Shown piece by piece: positions 1 to 8,860 of a DNA stretch of 64,000 bases. Below the pieces are notes generated by a model. It did not search any database. It was not told the DNA's origin and saw only the letters and a program-made list of their open reading frames with translations. The position numbers were made by a program, and so were the translations under genes. Source of the DNA: Oscillospiraceae bacterium (GTDB taxonomy: Bacteria; Bacillota; Clostridia; Oscillospirales; Oscillospiraceae); contig CADARY010000014.1 of NCBI GenBank assembly GCA_902790375.1, positions 62,001 through 126,000 of the forward strand, given 5' to 3'. Each line of letters starts with the position of its first letter. Within the stretch, counting starts at the first letter, position 1.

Positions 1-1142
1 AATACGGAAAGACCGTGCTGAATCTGCTGCCCTCCGGCATCATGCGGAAGAATACCGCGAACATCCTCGGCCCCGGCATGGTCGTTGACCTTGAACACCT
101 CTCAAAGGAGACCGACGCGATTCGGACGCGCGGCGTGCCGATCGGCCCGGAGAATCTGATCCTCAGCTCCCGTGCAACGATCTGCCTGCCGTATCATCGG
201 CTTCTGGATGTGCTGGAGGAAGAACGCCTCGGCAGCAAAAGCTTTGGCTCCACCCGGCGTGGGATATCTCCGGTGTATGCGGACAAGTATATGAAAAAGA
301 CCCTTCGCATGGGTGACCTGCTCTATCCGACTACGCTAAGGAAAAAGGTCGAAGATCTTCTGGAGTGGAAGAACCTCGCCGTTGAAAAAGGCTACGGACA
401 CAGTCCAATCAAAGCCGATGAGATCATGGAATGGCTCATCGCCTATGGGAAGCCCTTTGTGCCGTATATTCAGGATACCGGGCTATATCTGCAAAACGCA
501 ATAAACAAAGGGAAATCTGTCCTGTTTGAAGCGCAGCTCGGCGCGTTGCGGGATATAGACTTTGGAATCTATCCCTTCACCTCCGCATCCTCAACACTTT
601 CTGCCTATGCTCCCATCGGCGCGGGGGTGCCCTTTGCACATCTGGATCAGGTGATCGGGATCATGAAGGCGTATTCCAGCTGTGTTGGTGCAGGCCCCTT
701 TCCCTGTGAACTCTTCGGGGAAGAGGGAAGTGCATTGCGGGAAGCTGGGGCAGAATACGGCGCCGCCACCGGCAGACCGCGCAGAGTCGGCGGTTTCGAT
801 GTTGTCGCATCCCGCTACGGAACCAGGATGCAGGGATGCACTGCGCTTGCGCTGACCAAGCTGGATGTGCTGTCCTATATGGAGAAAATTCCGGTCTGCG
901 TTGCCTATGATGTGAGAGGTGAGCGCGTTGAGGATTTTCCAACAGTGATCGATGATCTGAATGCAGCGAAACCGATTTACGAATATCTGCCCGGTTTTCA
1001 CTGTGATATCAGTACCTGCCGCCATCTTGAAGATCTGCCGCAGGCAGCACGAGACTATATTGCCTTCGTAAAATCCTCCGTGGGCTGCCCAATCCGTTAT
1101 GTGTCTGTCGGTGCAGAAAGGGACGCGATTATTGTCACGTGA
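1..1142 (+). CDS. purA: Adenylosuccinate synthetase, 3' part (runs off the window start)
   Basis: Adenylosuccinate synthetase joins IMP and aspartate using GTP, the first committed step from IMP to AMP, in the cytoplasm. The frame is already open at base 3 and reads YGKTVLNLLPSGI, the conserved stretch after the family's N-terminal P-loop region, so the true start and the GTP-binding loop lie upstream of the window. The body matches PurA: the LGPGMVVD segment, FEAQLGALRDIDFGIYPFTSAS (the family usually reads FEGAQGxxLDxDxGTYPFVTSS) and a C-terminal IRYVSVGAERDAIIV. The substitution of AQLGALRDID for the usual GAQG-type sequence is a slight divergence. A GTG at base 15 could be taken for a start but sits inside conserved sequence. 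No downstream partner gene; an asnB remnant follows. Confidence 0.9.
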   Translation, partial: YGKTVLNLLPSGIMRKNTANILGPGMVVDLEHLSKETDAIRTRGVPIGPENLILSSRATICLPYHRLLDVLEEERLGSKSFGSTRRGISPVYADKYMKKTLRMGDLLYPTTLRKKVEDLLEWKNLAVEKGYGHSPIKADEIMEWLIAYGKPFVPYIQDTGLYLQNAINKGKSVLFEAQLGALRDIDFGIYPFTSASSTLSAYAPIGAGVPFAHLDQVIGIMKAYSSCVGAGPFPCELFGEEGSALREAGAEYGAATGRPRRVGGFDVVASRYGTRMQGCTALALTKLDVLSYMEKIPVCVAYDVRGERVEDFPTVIDDLNAAKPIYEYLPGFHCDISTCRHLEDLPQAARDYIAFVKSSVGCPIRYVSVGAERDAIIVT

Positions 1143-1190
1143 TGTCAGAGATTATTTTTGAGTAGTTATAGATAGCGAATATAAGTAAGT

Positions 1191-1240
1191 AAACAAAAAA
1201 CGCCCGCCGACTGCTCAACTTTCAAAGCAGCCGACGGGCG
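1191..1240 (-). terminator. Rho-independent terminator read on the minus strand
   Basis: A 15-bp stem (1201-1215 with 1226-1240) closes a 10-nt loop. Read on the minus strand the two non-Watson-Crick positions are G-U pairs and the stem is followed by TTTTTTG, a classic intrinsic terminator. Read on the plus strand the same positions are A-C mismatches and there is no T run. No minus-strand gene lies upstream of it, so it looks orphaned; it may still act weakly after purA. Confidence 0.6.
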
Positions 1241-1242
1241 TA

Positions 1243-1428
1243 AACTATGACTATGACCGGCCCTTTACCAAGGAGAGTCTGCTGTATCGGGAGATCTTCG
1301 AGAAATACTATCCCGGTCAGGCGGAGATGATCGCGGATTTCTGGATGCCGAACAAGAGCTGGCCGGGCTGCGATGTGAACGACCCCTCCGCCCGCGTCCT
1401 GGCAAACTACGGCGCAAGCGGGACCTGA
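1243..1428 (+). pseudogene. asnB: 3' remnant of asparagine synthase (glutamine-hydrolysing)
   Basis: The reading frame from 1243 to a TGA at 1426-1428 encodes about 61 residues with no start codon of its own at the left edge. It contains RPFTKESLLYREIFEKYYPG, then WMPNK, then GCDVNDPSARVLANYGASG. This is the C-terminal end of the roughly 600-residue Firmicutes AsnB, which makes asparagine from aspartate and glutamine. The N-terminal glutaminase and most of the synthetase domain are missing, and no other asnB sequence is seen. The left edge abuts the stem-loop ending at 1240, so the break appears to lie at that hairpin. It is most simply a deletion or rearrangement scar, though a join error in the assembly would look the same. 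Confidence 0.75.
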
Positions 1429-1498
1429 GCGCGAATGGGGAAAAATGAAAAAATGATATCAGGAGAATCCTCGGATCCTGCTGCTGCTCCATAAACCT

Positions 1499-1554
1499 GC
1501 ACAATTGATGCCCGCCGGGTGCTGACCACAGCGCCCGGCGGGCAAATTGCGTGC
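1499..1554. repeat. Long perfect-stem inverted repeat
   Basis: TGCCCGCCGGG (1509-1519) pairs exactly with CCCGGCGGGCA (1534-1544). The stem continues inward through GCTG/CAGC and outward through AATT and GCAC/GTGC with small bulges. There is no T run on either side, so it is a poor intrinsic terminator; it may be the transcript-end hairpin of the lost asnB gene or a REP-like palindrome. I see no gene between 1429 and 1762; the rest holds the promoter at 1626-1654 and an A/T-rich leader. Confidence 0.5.
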
Positions 1555-1625
1555 GTTGAAGTCTGATTCTGATCAAAATGTACGAATCTTGGGATGAAAA
1601 TGTCGTGAGCTTTAGGGAGTTTTTG

Positions 1626-1654
1626 TTGTTTTTTACCGAAACGCGTGATATAAT
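1626..1654 (+). promoter_or_regulatory. Sigma-A-type promoter for the first SBP-GGDEF gene
   Basis: TTGTTT (1626-1631), a 17-bp spacer and a perfect TATAAT (1649-1654) lie about 100 bases before the start codon at 1763. The -35 matches the consensus only in its first three bases; the -10 is exact. Confidence 0.55.
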
Positions 1655-1762
1655 AACCATAAATAACCACGTGCGGGCATGTATAAAAGATGACAAAACA
1701 GCTGCCGAGCCAAGCAAGGATATGGCTGCTATCGTAAAGATCATGAGGGGACGGTGCTGAAC

Positions 1763-4700
1763 ATGGGAGAAAAACGAAGTTTGAGGGGGCTTTTGCGCTT
1801 TCTGCTGTGTGTGATCGCGGTGATCACCCTGAGCATGCCTGCCGCGGCATATGCTGAGGAGCCGAATCAAAAGATCGTGCGCGTCGGCTGGTATGATTCC
1901 TCCTTCTGCTATTGGGATGAGTACGGAAGACGCTGCGGCATCGACGTCGAATATCAGGAAAAGATCTCCGCCTATACGGGCTGGACCTATGAATATGTGG
2001 AGGACAGCTGGTCGAACCTGTTCCAGATGCTGAAAAACGGCAAGATCGACCTGCTGAGCGACGTGTCCTATAAGCCGGAGAGGACAGAGTTCATGTCCTT
2101 CCCGGACCTGCCCATGGGCTCGGAGGCCTATTACATCTACATCGACGCGGAGAACCGGGAGATCACGGCGGATAATCTTGCGTCCTTCAACGGCAAACGC
2201 ATCGGCGTCAATGTGGACAGCATCCAGGAGGGCTTCCTCAAGGATTGGGCGGAGAGAAACGGCCTGAACATCGAAATCGTCCCGATGGATCTGGGGGAGG
2301 CGGAATCCCTGGACATGCTCACGCGGGGCGAGATCGACGGGTACACGACTGTCTACTCCTTTGGCTCCGAACAAAAGATCGTCCCTGTCTCCAGAGTCGG
2401 CGCGTCCGATTATTATTACGCCGTCAACAAGAGCCGGCCCGATCTGCTTGCCGAGCTCAACCTGGCGCTGTCCGGAATCCAGGATGAAGATCCGGATTTC
2501 CGGCACAGAATCAGCCAAAACAACAATTATAACACCAATACCAATATTTTCCTGACGCCGGGACAGGAGGATTGGCTGAAAGCGCACGGCCCGATCCGCA
2601 TCGGATATCGGGACGATTGCCTGCCGTTTTGCGATGCCGACAAGCAGACGGGAGAGCTGATCGGCGCGCTGGGGGATTACCTGACGCATGCGGCAAACCA
2701 TCTGAGGCGCTATGATATTCAGTTCGAGGCGCACCCCTATGCCTCGACTGAGGATGCGCTGAAAGCGCTGAGAGCCGGCGAGATCGACTGCGTTTTTCCC
2801 GTCAACCTGAGCTCGCATGACGCGGCCGCCATGGATGTGCGGGTGACGGCGCCGGCCATGAAGACTGAAATGAACGCGGTGATGCGCGCTACCGACCAGC
2901 AGAGGCTTTCCCGGGACAGCAGGATCAGCTTCGCGATTCATACCGACGATCTGAACATTGAAACGTTTATCATGGAAAAATACCCCGCGTCCGACAGAAA
3001 AAACTATGGGGACGGCAAGTCGTGCTTTGCCGCGGTCGCTTCCGGGGATGCCGACTGCATCCTTGTCAGCGCATACAGAATGCCCGCCGCAGAGGAGATC
3101 ATGACGAAATACAGGCTCTTCTCCGTGCCGACCGGCGAGACCATGCCCCTCTCCTTTGCGGTTAGCAGAGCCGACCGGGAGCTTTATTTCATCCTGAACA
3201 AGACGGCCGTCACGACAGACAGCGATGATATGGACTCGGCGCTGGCCTCCTATATGCACACCGATCAAAGGGCCTCCCTTACGCAGGTGCTGAAGAATAA
3301 CTGGCGTGTGGTCATGCTTGTGATGATTGCGGTGTTCACGATCATCATTGTTCTGCTGCTGCAGAAGCTGAAGGCGGAGAGAACCGCAAACGAGCAGAAA
3401 CGCCTGCTGGAGGAGGCGGAGAAAATCGCGGAGCTCAAGCAGACCATCGCTTCGCTGCTGGACAATATGCCCGGCATGAACTTCACCAAGGATGCCAAAA
3501 CGGGCGTGTATCTGGCCTGCAACCGGGATTTTGCCAGGTATGCGCACAAGGAAAAGCCGGAGGATGTGATCGGCCTCACCGCCGCCCAGATCTTCGACGA
3601 AAAGACCGCCGCCAAGTTTGACGAGGAGGACAAGATTGCCCTCTCCATGGACACGCCGTACATTTTTGTGGAAGACGTGCCGGACGCAAACGGGAACCGG
3701 CACCAGCTCCAGACCACCAAGCTCAAATACACGGACGCCTCCGGCCGTCAGTGCGTGCTCGGTATCTGCCGGGACATGACGGAAATGGTGCGCATCCGGC
3801 GCGAGATCGCCACATCGAAGGAGGCCTACGAGAAGGCGCGGAGAACCGGCATCATCTATACCCATATCGCCCAGACGCTGGCACGCAGCTACACGGATCT
3901 TTACTATGTGAATCTGCAAACGGAGGAATATATCGAATACCGGACAGACGACGAACATAACGCGCTGACAGAGGCCCGCCGCGGCTGGCACTTCTTTGAG
4001 GAGTGCCAGGTCGAGGTCAATGAATTCGTCTATCCCGATGACCGCGCCAAGTTCTCGAAAGCGATGGAGCGCAAAACGCTCCTGGCGGCGCTGGAGCACA
4101 ACAATACCTTTATGATGCAGTACCGGCTGATTTCGGATCATGGGCCGACTTACGTCACCATGAAGGTCTCCCGCATGGAGGACGATGAGCGCTTCATCAT
4201 CATCGGCATTGCGGATGTTGACGAAGAAGTGAGGCAGCGCCTTGCGATGGAACGGGTGAAGGAGGAGCAGCTTTCCTATGCCCGACTCAGAGCGCTCGCC
4301 GGCGACTTTCTCAGTCTCTACTCCGTTGTTCCGGAGACCGGCCATTATCATGAATACACTGCGACAAACAGCTTTAAGGAGCTTGCCAGCCCCAGGGAGG
4401 GGGCGGATTTCTTCGCCGATTCCAGGGAGCAGATTCGTATCGTGATCTATCCGGAGGATCAGGAGCGCCTCCTTGAAGTGCTGACAAAGGAAAACGTGCT
4501 GGCTGAGATCGAGCGTCACGGCATCTTCTCTGTCAGCTATCGCCTCATGCTGGAGGGGAAGCCGCGCTATGTGCAGCTCAGAGCGGCCATCGTCGAGGAA
4601 AAGGAAGGCCCTCGCCTGATCGTGGGCATCAGCGATATCGACGCGCATGTCCGGCAGGAGGAGGAATATGAGAGGCGCCTTGCGCAGGCCCAGCGGGAAG

Positions 4701-5170
4701 CGAACCTTGACGTGCTGACAGGCGTTAAGAACAGACATGCTTACCTGGAAACGGAGGAGCGCCTGGATTCCCAGATCGCAGAGCATCGCGTGTCGGACTT
4801 TGCCATTGTGATCCTGGATGTGAACGACCTGAAGAAAATCAATGATACAGTCGGACACAAGGCCGGGGATCTATACCTGCGGGATGCCTGCCGTATCATC
4901 TGCGGTATTTTCAAGCACAGTCCCGTTTTCCGCATCGGCGGGGATGAATTTGTCGCCGTTATTCAGGGCACGGATTATGAATGCATCGAAGAGCTGATCG
5001 GAAAAATGAAGGATCACAACACCAAGGCGATTCAGACAGGCGGGATTGTCATTGCCTGCGGTATGTCAAAATATAACGGCGACGCCAGTGTGGCGCTCGT
5101 GTTCGACCGCGCAGACCAGAATATGTATGAAAACAAGAGCGACCTGAAGGACAGACGGTCTGCAGACTAA
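1763..5170 (+). CDS. Membrane diguanylate cyclase with two periplasmic solute-binding domains and PAS-type modules
   Basis: Predicted to make c-di-GMP from two GTP under control of an external ligand. Order in the 1135-residue product: signal peptide (1-31); first SBP_bac_3 domain (about 37-250), which keeps the family's ligand-contact arginine in SYKPERTEFMSF; second, more divergent SBP-like domain (about 268-500); one membrane helix (about 516-536); a PAS domain (about 565-680); two related PAS-like modules (about 713-830 and 852-965), each ending G-I-(A/S)-D-(V/I)-D; and a GGDEF domain with an intact RIGGDEF motif at 1059-1063. No RxxD inhibitory site precedes the motif. ATG 1763 is 12 bases after GAGGGG; GTG 1754 is an alternative start only 3 bases from it. 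First gene of a run of related sensors; 116 bases separate it from the next. The binding fold suggests an amino-acid-like ligand, which is inference. Confidence 0.85.
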   Translation: MGEKRSLRGLLRFLLCVIAVITLSMPAAAYAEEPNQKIVRVGWYDSSFCYWDEYGRRCGIDVEYQEKISAYTGWTYEYVEDSWSNLFQMLKNGKIDLLSDVSYKPERTEFMSFPDLPMGSEAYYIYIDAENREITADNLASFNGKRIGVNVDSIQEGFLKDWAERNGLNIEIVPMDLGEAESLDMLTRGEIDGYTTVYSFGSEQKIVPVSRVGASDYYYAVNKSRPDLLAELNLALSGIQDEDPDFRHRISQNNNYNTNTNIFLTPGQEDWLKAHGPIRIGYRDDCLPFCDADKQTGELIGALGDYLTHAANHLRRYDIQFEAHPYASTEDALKALRAGEIDCVFPVNLSSHDAAAMDVRVTAPAMKTEMNAVMRATDQQRLSRDSRISFAIHTDDLNIETFIMEKYPASDRKNYGDGKSCFAAVASGDADCILVSAYRMPAAEEIMTKYRLFSVPTGETMPLSFAVSRADRELYFILNKTAVTTDSDDMDSALASYMHTDQRASLTQVLKNNWRVVMLVMIAVFTIIIVLLLQKLKAERTANEQKRLLEEAEKIAELKQTIASLLDNMPGMNFTKDAKTGVYLACNRDFARYAHKEKPEDVIGLTAAQIFDEKTAAKFDEEDKIALSMDTPYIFVEDVPDANGNRHQLQTTKLKYTDASGRQCVLGICRDMTEMVRIRREIATSKEAYEKARRTGIIYTHIAQTLARSYTDLYYVNLQTEEYIEYRTDDEHNALTEARRGWHFFEECQVEVNEFVYPDDRAKFSKAMERKTLLAALEHNNTFMMQYRLISDHGPTYVTMKVSRMEDDERFIIIGIADVDEEVRQRLAMERVKEEQLSYARLRALAGDFLSLYSVVPETGHYHEYTATNSFKELASPREGADFFADSREQIRIVIYPEDQERLLEVLTKENVLAEIERHGIFSVSYRLMLEGKPRYVQLRAAIVEEKEGPRLIVGISDIDAHVRQEEEYERRLAQAQREANLDVLTGVKNRHAYLETEERLDSQIAEHRVSDFAIVILDVNDLKKINDTVGHKAGDLYLRDACRIICGIFKHSPVFRIGGDEFVAVIQGTDYECIEELIGKMKDHNTKAIQTGGIVIACGMSKYNGDASVALVFDRADQNMYENKSDLKDRRSAD

Positions 5171-5286
5171 GCGAAGACCCCGGGGCTGAAAGCTGCCCGC
5201 TGCGGGCGGGCAAAGCACGGCTTCGGTTCCGGTGCGAACCGGAAAAAAGCGAAAATCTGAGAGTGCTTTAAGGAGTGAGCGGGAAG

Positions 5287-8223
5287 ATGTTATCAGGAAA
5301 CACTGCGTTTTATCGCATACGAAAGGCAGTAGTGCTATTGATTCTTGTTGCGGCAGCATTTTCCATGTGGATGCCTTCGGATGCTTACGCGCAAAAAAGC
5401 AGAAAGACGGTGCGCGTGGGTTGGTATGAGTCAGCCTTTCACCATACGGATCAGTTCGGAAGGCGCTCCGGCTACGGCTATGAATACCAGCAGCGGATCG
5501 CCACCTTTACCGGCTGGGAGTATGAATATGTCGAAGGCAGCTGGTCCGAGCTGCTTGAGATGCTGATGGCGGGGGAGATCGACCTGCTCAGCGACGTGTC
5601 CTATACCGAAGCGCGCGCGGAGAAGATCCTCTATTCCGCTTTGCGCATGGGCTCGGAGGACTACCATGTCTTTATCTCTCCCGACAATACGGAGATAAGG
5701 CCGGATGATTTTTCCACCCTTGACGGAAAGCTTGTCGGCGTCAACAAAAACAGCATTCAGGAACAGCTTTTTGTTCAGTGGGCGAAGGATTATAACGTTC
5801 ACCCCCAAATCACGGAGCTGACGGGCAAGACACCGGAGCTGCTTGCCATGCTGGAGCGCGGTGAGATCGACGCGCTTGTGACGCTGGATACCTACGGAAA
5901 CTCCGCGGACGTGCTGCCCATCTGCAAGGTGGGCTTTGCGGAATCCTTCTTCGGCGTGAACAGGAACCGCCCGGATCTCAAACGCGAGCTGGACGCTGCC
6001 ATGAACCGCATCATGGAGGACAACCGGAATTTCAATGAAGAGATGACCGCAAAGTACCACAAGGCCAGCGGACTGACCGGCTTTCTGACGCAGGATGAGC
6101 TGGCCTGGTACCAAGAGCACGGCAGCATCCGCGTGGGGTACAGGACGGATTATCTGCCGTTTTGCGGAATGAATGAAAAAACGCAGTCGGTCGAGGGCGC
6201 GCTGTCGGATATCCTGGCCTTTGCGAAGACCTGCGAGAAGAACGCGGTTTTAAGCTTTGAAACCCAGGGCTATCCATCTACGCAAGAGGGCATAAAGGCG
6301 CTCGTGCGCGGGGAGATCGACTGCCTGTTTCCGATCAACCTCAGCTCCTACGACGGTGAGCAGCTTGGCGTTATCATCACAGACCCCTATGTATCCACAG
6401 AGCTGTATGCGGCGGTACGTACCGCGGATCGGCGGGGAATATCGCCGGAGCAGCCCATGACGGCTGCGATTACACGCGGAAATCTGGGCTTTGAAACGTT
6501 TCTGAAGGACAATTTTCCCGACTGGGAGATCCAATACTATGACGAGAGAGAGGACGGCTTCAAGGCGGTGTCCGCGGGGGAGGCGGACTGTGTGCTGATC
6601 AACAATTATCGCCTCAACCGCGTGACGGATGTGTGCGAGAGATATGAGCTTTCCCCGCTTTCAACAGGCAGAAATGCGGATTGCTCCTTTGCCGTAAGGC
6701 GGGACGACGACTGCCTGTATTCCATTCTCAACAAAATCAGCCGTCTCATCCCGGAGTCGCTGATCCATTCTTCCCTGACGGCCAATTCCTATTCCAACGA
6801 GCGCGTGTCCGTCGCCCGCTTTCTGCGTGACAACGCGGGCGTCGTGTTTATCACCGTGTCGGCGCTCGCGCTCTTTATCATCGGGCTTCTGCTGCGGACC
6901 ATACGCACAGAACGCAGAGAGAACCAGGAGCGGAAGCTGATCTCCGCGGTCGAGACGGATGCCCTGACGGGGCTTTATAACCGAAACTTTTTCTTTGAAT
7001 ATGCCAGCCGCCTGTATCAGAGCGATCCGATGCGCAAGGTAGACGCGGTTGTCCTGAACATTGAACAGTTCCATACCATCAACGAGCTTCACGGCAGGGA
7101 CTATGGCGACCGGGTGCTCAAAGCCTTCGGGGAGGAGATACGGAGCTTCCTGAGTGAGACGAAGGGGATCGGCGGGCGTTTTGAGGGAGACCGTTTTGAT
7201 ATTTACTGCGTGCCGCAGGACGATTACCGCGCACTGCTGCACCGCTTTCAGGACGGACTGAGCAAGCAGTTTCCTGATACCAATATACGGCTGCGCATGG
7301 GCGTGGCCCCCTGGCAGGAGGGGATCGAGCCGGTACAGCTGTTTGACCGGGCAAGAACGGCCAGCAGCGCCGTGCGCGCCACGGAAAAGCATCTCATGAT
7401 CTACGACAAGAAGATGCGTATCCGGGAGGAGCTGAGCCAGCGCCTGCTCAATGACTTCGGACGCGCCCTGGAGGAGCAGGAGTTCAAGGTTTATTATCAG
7501 CCAAAGTATGATATTCAGAGCGAACCGCCCGTTTTCAGAAGCGCAGAGGCGCTGATCCGCTGGCAGCATCCCGATCTCGGCCTGATTTCGCCCGCTGATT
7601 TTATCCCCCTGTTTGAAGCCAACGGACAGATCAGCGAAATCGACAAGTACGTGTGGCGGGAGACGATCCGGCAGATCGCGCAATGGCGGGAGCAGTACGG
7701 GATCACGATCCCCGTGTCCGTCAATCTGTCCCGCGTGGACGCGCTGGACCCCACGCTGGAGCAGACGCTGGAGGATATGATGAAGGCGTTTTCCCTGCAT
7801 CCCCGGTATCTCCATCTGGAGGTGACGGAATCGGCCTATACCGAGGACAGAGAGCAGCTCGGCAGCGTGATTCAGCGGCTGCGGGCCAAGGGCTACCAAA
7901 TTGAGATGGATGATTTCGGCTCCGGCTACTCATCGCTCAACATGCTCTCCTCCATGCCGATCGACGGCCTGAAAATGGACATGGCCTTTGTGAAGAACAT
8001 CGAGCAGAACGAAAAGGATATTCAACTGGTAGAATTGATCCTCAACATCGGCAACAAGCTGAAGATCCCGGTCGTTGCGGAGGGCGTTGAAACCAGAACA
8101 CAGGTGGAGCTGCTGAAAAAAATGGGGTGCGACATGGTACAGGGCTATTATTTCGCCCGGCCTCTTCCGGCAGCCGATTTTGAAGCGCGCATCATCAAAA
8201 ACCTGCCGGCAGAGAAGCAGTGA
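5287..8223 (+). CDS. SBP-SBP-TM-GGDEF(degenerate)-EAL protein, predicted c-di-GMP phosphodiesterase
   Basis: Predicted ligand-controlled enzyme that opens c-di-GMP to pGpG, anchored in the membrane with its sensor outside. In 978 residues: signal peptide ending near 35 (SDAYA); first SBP_bac_3 domain (about 40-250) with DVSYTEARAEK carrying the usual ligand arginine; second SBP-like domain (about 265-495); membrane helix (about 514-535); GGDEF fold whose signature is EGDRF (633-637), so unlikely to be a cyclase; EAL domain with EAL at 754-756, SVNLSR, EVTES, MDDFGSGYSS (D875, D876), LKMD and AEGVET (E932), i.e. all metal and catalytic positions kept. ATG 5287 is chosen because AGGAG (5271-5275) lies 11 bases before it and overlaps the in-frame GTG at 5275. 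The degenerate GGDEF may instead bind GTP as a regulator, as known for some GGDEF-EAL proteins. Confidence 0.87.
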   Translation: MLSGNTAFYRIRKAVVLLILVAAAFSMWMPSDAYAQKSRKTVRVGWYESAFHHTDQFGRRSGYGYEYQQRIATFTGWEYEYVEGSWSELLEMLMAGEIDLLSDVSYTEARAEKILYSALRMGSEDYHVFISPDNTEIRPDDFSTLDGKLVGVNKNSIQEQLFVQWAKDYNVHPQITELTGKTPELLAMLERGEIDALVTLDTYGNSADVLPICKVGFAESFFGVNRNRPDLKRELDAAMNRIMEDNRNFNEEMTAKYHKASGLTGFLTQDELAWYQEHGSIRVGYRTDYLPFCGMNEKTQSVEGALSDILAFAKTCEKNAVLSFETQGYPSTQEGIKALVRGEIDCLFPINLSSYDGEQLGVIITDPYVSTELYAAVRTADRRGISPEQPMTAAITRGNLGFETFLKDNFPDWEIQYYDEREDGFKAVSAGEADCVLINNYRLNRVTDVCERYELSPLSTGRNADCSFAVRRDDDCLYSILNKISRLIPESLIHSSLTANSYSNERVSVARFLRDNAGVVFITVSALALFIIGLLLRTIRTERRENQERKLISAVETDALTGLYNRNFFFEYASRLYQSDPMRKVDAVVLNIEQFHTINELHGRDYGDRVLKAFGEEIRSFLSETKGIGGRFEGDRFDIYCVPQDDYRALLHRFQDGLSKQFPDTNIRLRMGVAPWQEGIEPVQLFDRARTASSAVRATEKHLMIYDKKMRIREELSQRLLNDFGRALEEQEFKVYYQPKYDIQSEPPVFRSAEALIRWQHPDLGLISPADFIPLFEANGQISEIDKYVWRETIRQIAQWREQYGITIPVSVNLSRVDALDPTLEQTLEDMMKAFSLHPRYLHLEVTESAYTEDREQLGSVIQRLRAKGYQIEMDDFGSGYSSLNMLSSMPIDGLKMDMAFVKNIEQNEKDIQLVELILNIGNKLKIPVVAEGVETRTQVELLKKMGCDMVQGYYFARPLPAADFEARIIKNLPAEKQ

Positions 8224-8274
8224 GCACATGCTGCGCGGCGGGGTATCCGGAGCAAAAGGAATCAGGAGGCTGCA

Positions 8275-8751
8275 ATGCGTTTCTTGCTTTTGATCCCGGG
8301 GCTGGCCTGCCTGTTTTTGGGCGCTGTGTTTCTCCTCGTTTTCAGAATGAGCCGTAATAAACAGGAAGAAGAGGAACAGCGCTTTACGGGCAGGGCCTGG
8401 GCACGGCTTGCGGACACGGGGAGCAAATCGGAGCGCGACCCCGATGGGCGCGCGCATACCGTGTATTTCGGTATTTATGAATATGACACTGCCGACGGGC
8501 AGCGCGTCACATCCGCGTCGGAGTTCTGCTACGGCAACGAGCAGGACATTCCCGGTACACAGGGAAACATGGTGAAAATCTGCTACGATCCCCGGAAGCC
8601 GACGGACTATGCTCTCCCGGAGGAACAGGCAATCACCCTGCGTATTATGCCGACAGTCAAAAAAATCGGAATCTGGCTCATGATTCTCGGCGTTCTTCTC
8701 ACTCTGGCAGCTGCCGCCGTCATATCCGGGGTCATAAATCTTGAGGTCTGA
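8275..8751 (+). CDS. DUF3592-type membrane protein
   Basis: A 158-residue protein of unknown function. It has an N-terminal membrane helix (about 3-24), an extracytoplasmic-looking middle with VYFGIYEYDTADGQRV and ICYDPRKPTDYAL, and a second helix (about 128-150). That two-helix layout with a YDP-N/K-P motif fits the DUF3592 family. It lies 51 bases after the preceding phosphodiesterase gene on the same strand, with AGGAGGCTGC just before the ATG at 8275, so it may be co-transcribed. Being inside the c-di-GMP block suggests, but does not show, a link with signalling. Confidence 0.7.
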   Translation: MRFLLLIPGLACLFLGAVFLLVFRMSRNKQEEEEQRFTGRAWARLADTGSKSERDPDGRAHTVYFGIYEYDTADGQRVTSASEFCYGNEQDIPGTQGNMVKICYDPRKPTDYALPEEQAITLRIMPTVKKIGIWLMILGVLLTLAAAAVISGVINLEV

Positions 8752-8830
8752 AAGGAAGCGCGAACGGAACGGACGCCGCGCCCGAATGGCAGCGGGCTTC
8801 GGCGTATAAAGAGAAGCGGGAAACTGCCGC

Positions 8831-8860
8831 TTGCAATGACTGTCATGGCTATGATACAAT
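8831..8860 (+). promoter_or_regulatory. Candidate promoter upstream of the 257-bp repeat
   Basis: TTGCAA (8831-8836), 18 bases, TACAAT (8855-8860). The repeat element begins 10 bases after the -10, so if this promoter is active the element becomes the 5' untranslated leader of the SBP-EAL gene at 9188. Confidence 0.45.

Noticed and set aside
1499-1554. Intrinsic terminator for the asnB remnant
   Set aside because: The stem is strong but there is no T run on either strand, so I list it only as an inverted repeat.
1265-4858. A 1197-codon open frame on the minus strand
   Set aside because: It lies opposite the SBP-PAS-GGDEF gene, has no recognisable domains or ribosome-binding site, and the plus-strand gene has clear family motifs throughout.
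5171-5286. Possible c-di-GMP riboswitch between the first two signalling genes (it contains GCAAAGC and a GAAA)
   Set aside because: Apart from these short matches the conserved GEMM-I core, the paired helices and the tetraloop-receptor arrangement cannot be formed; only two small unrelated hairpins are present.
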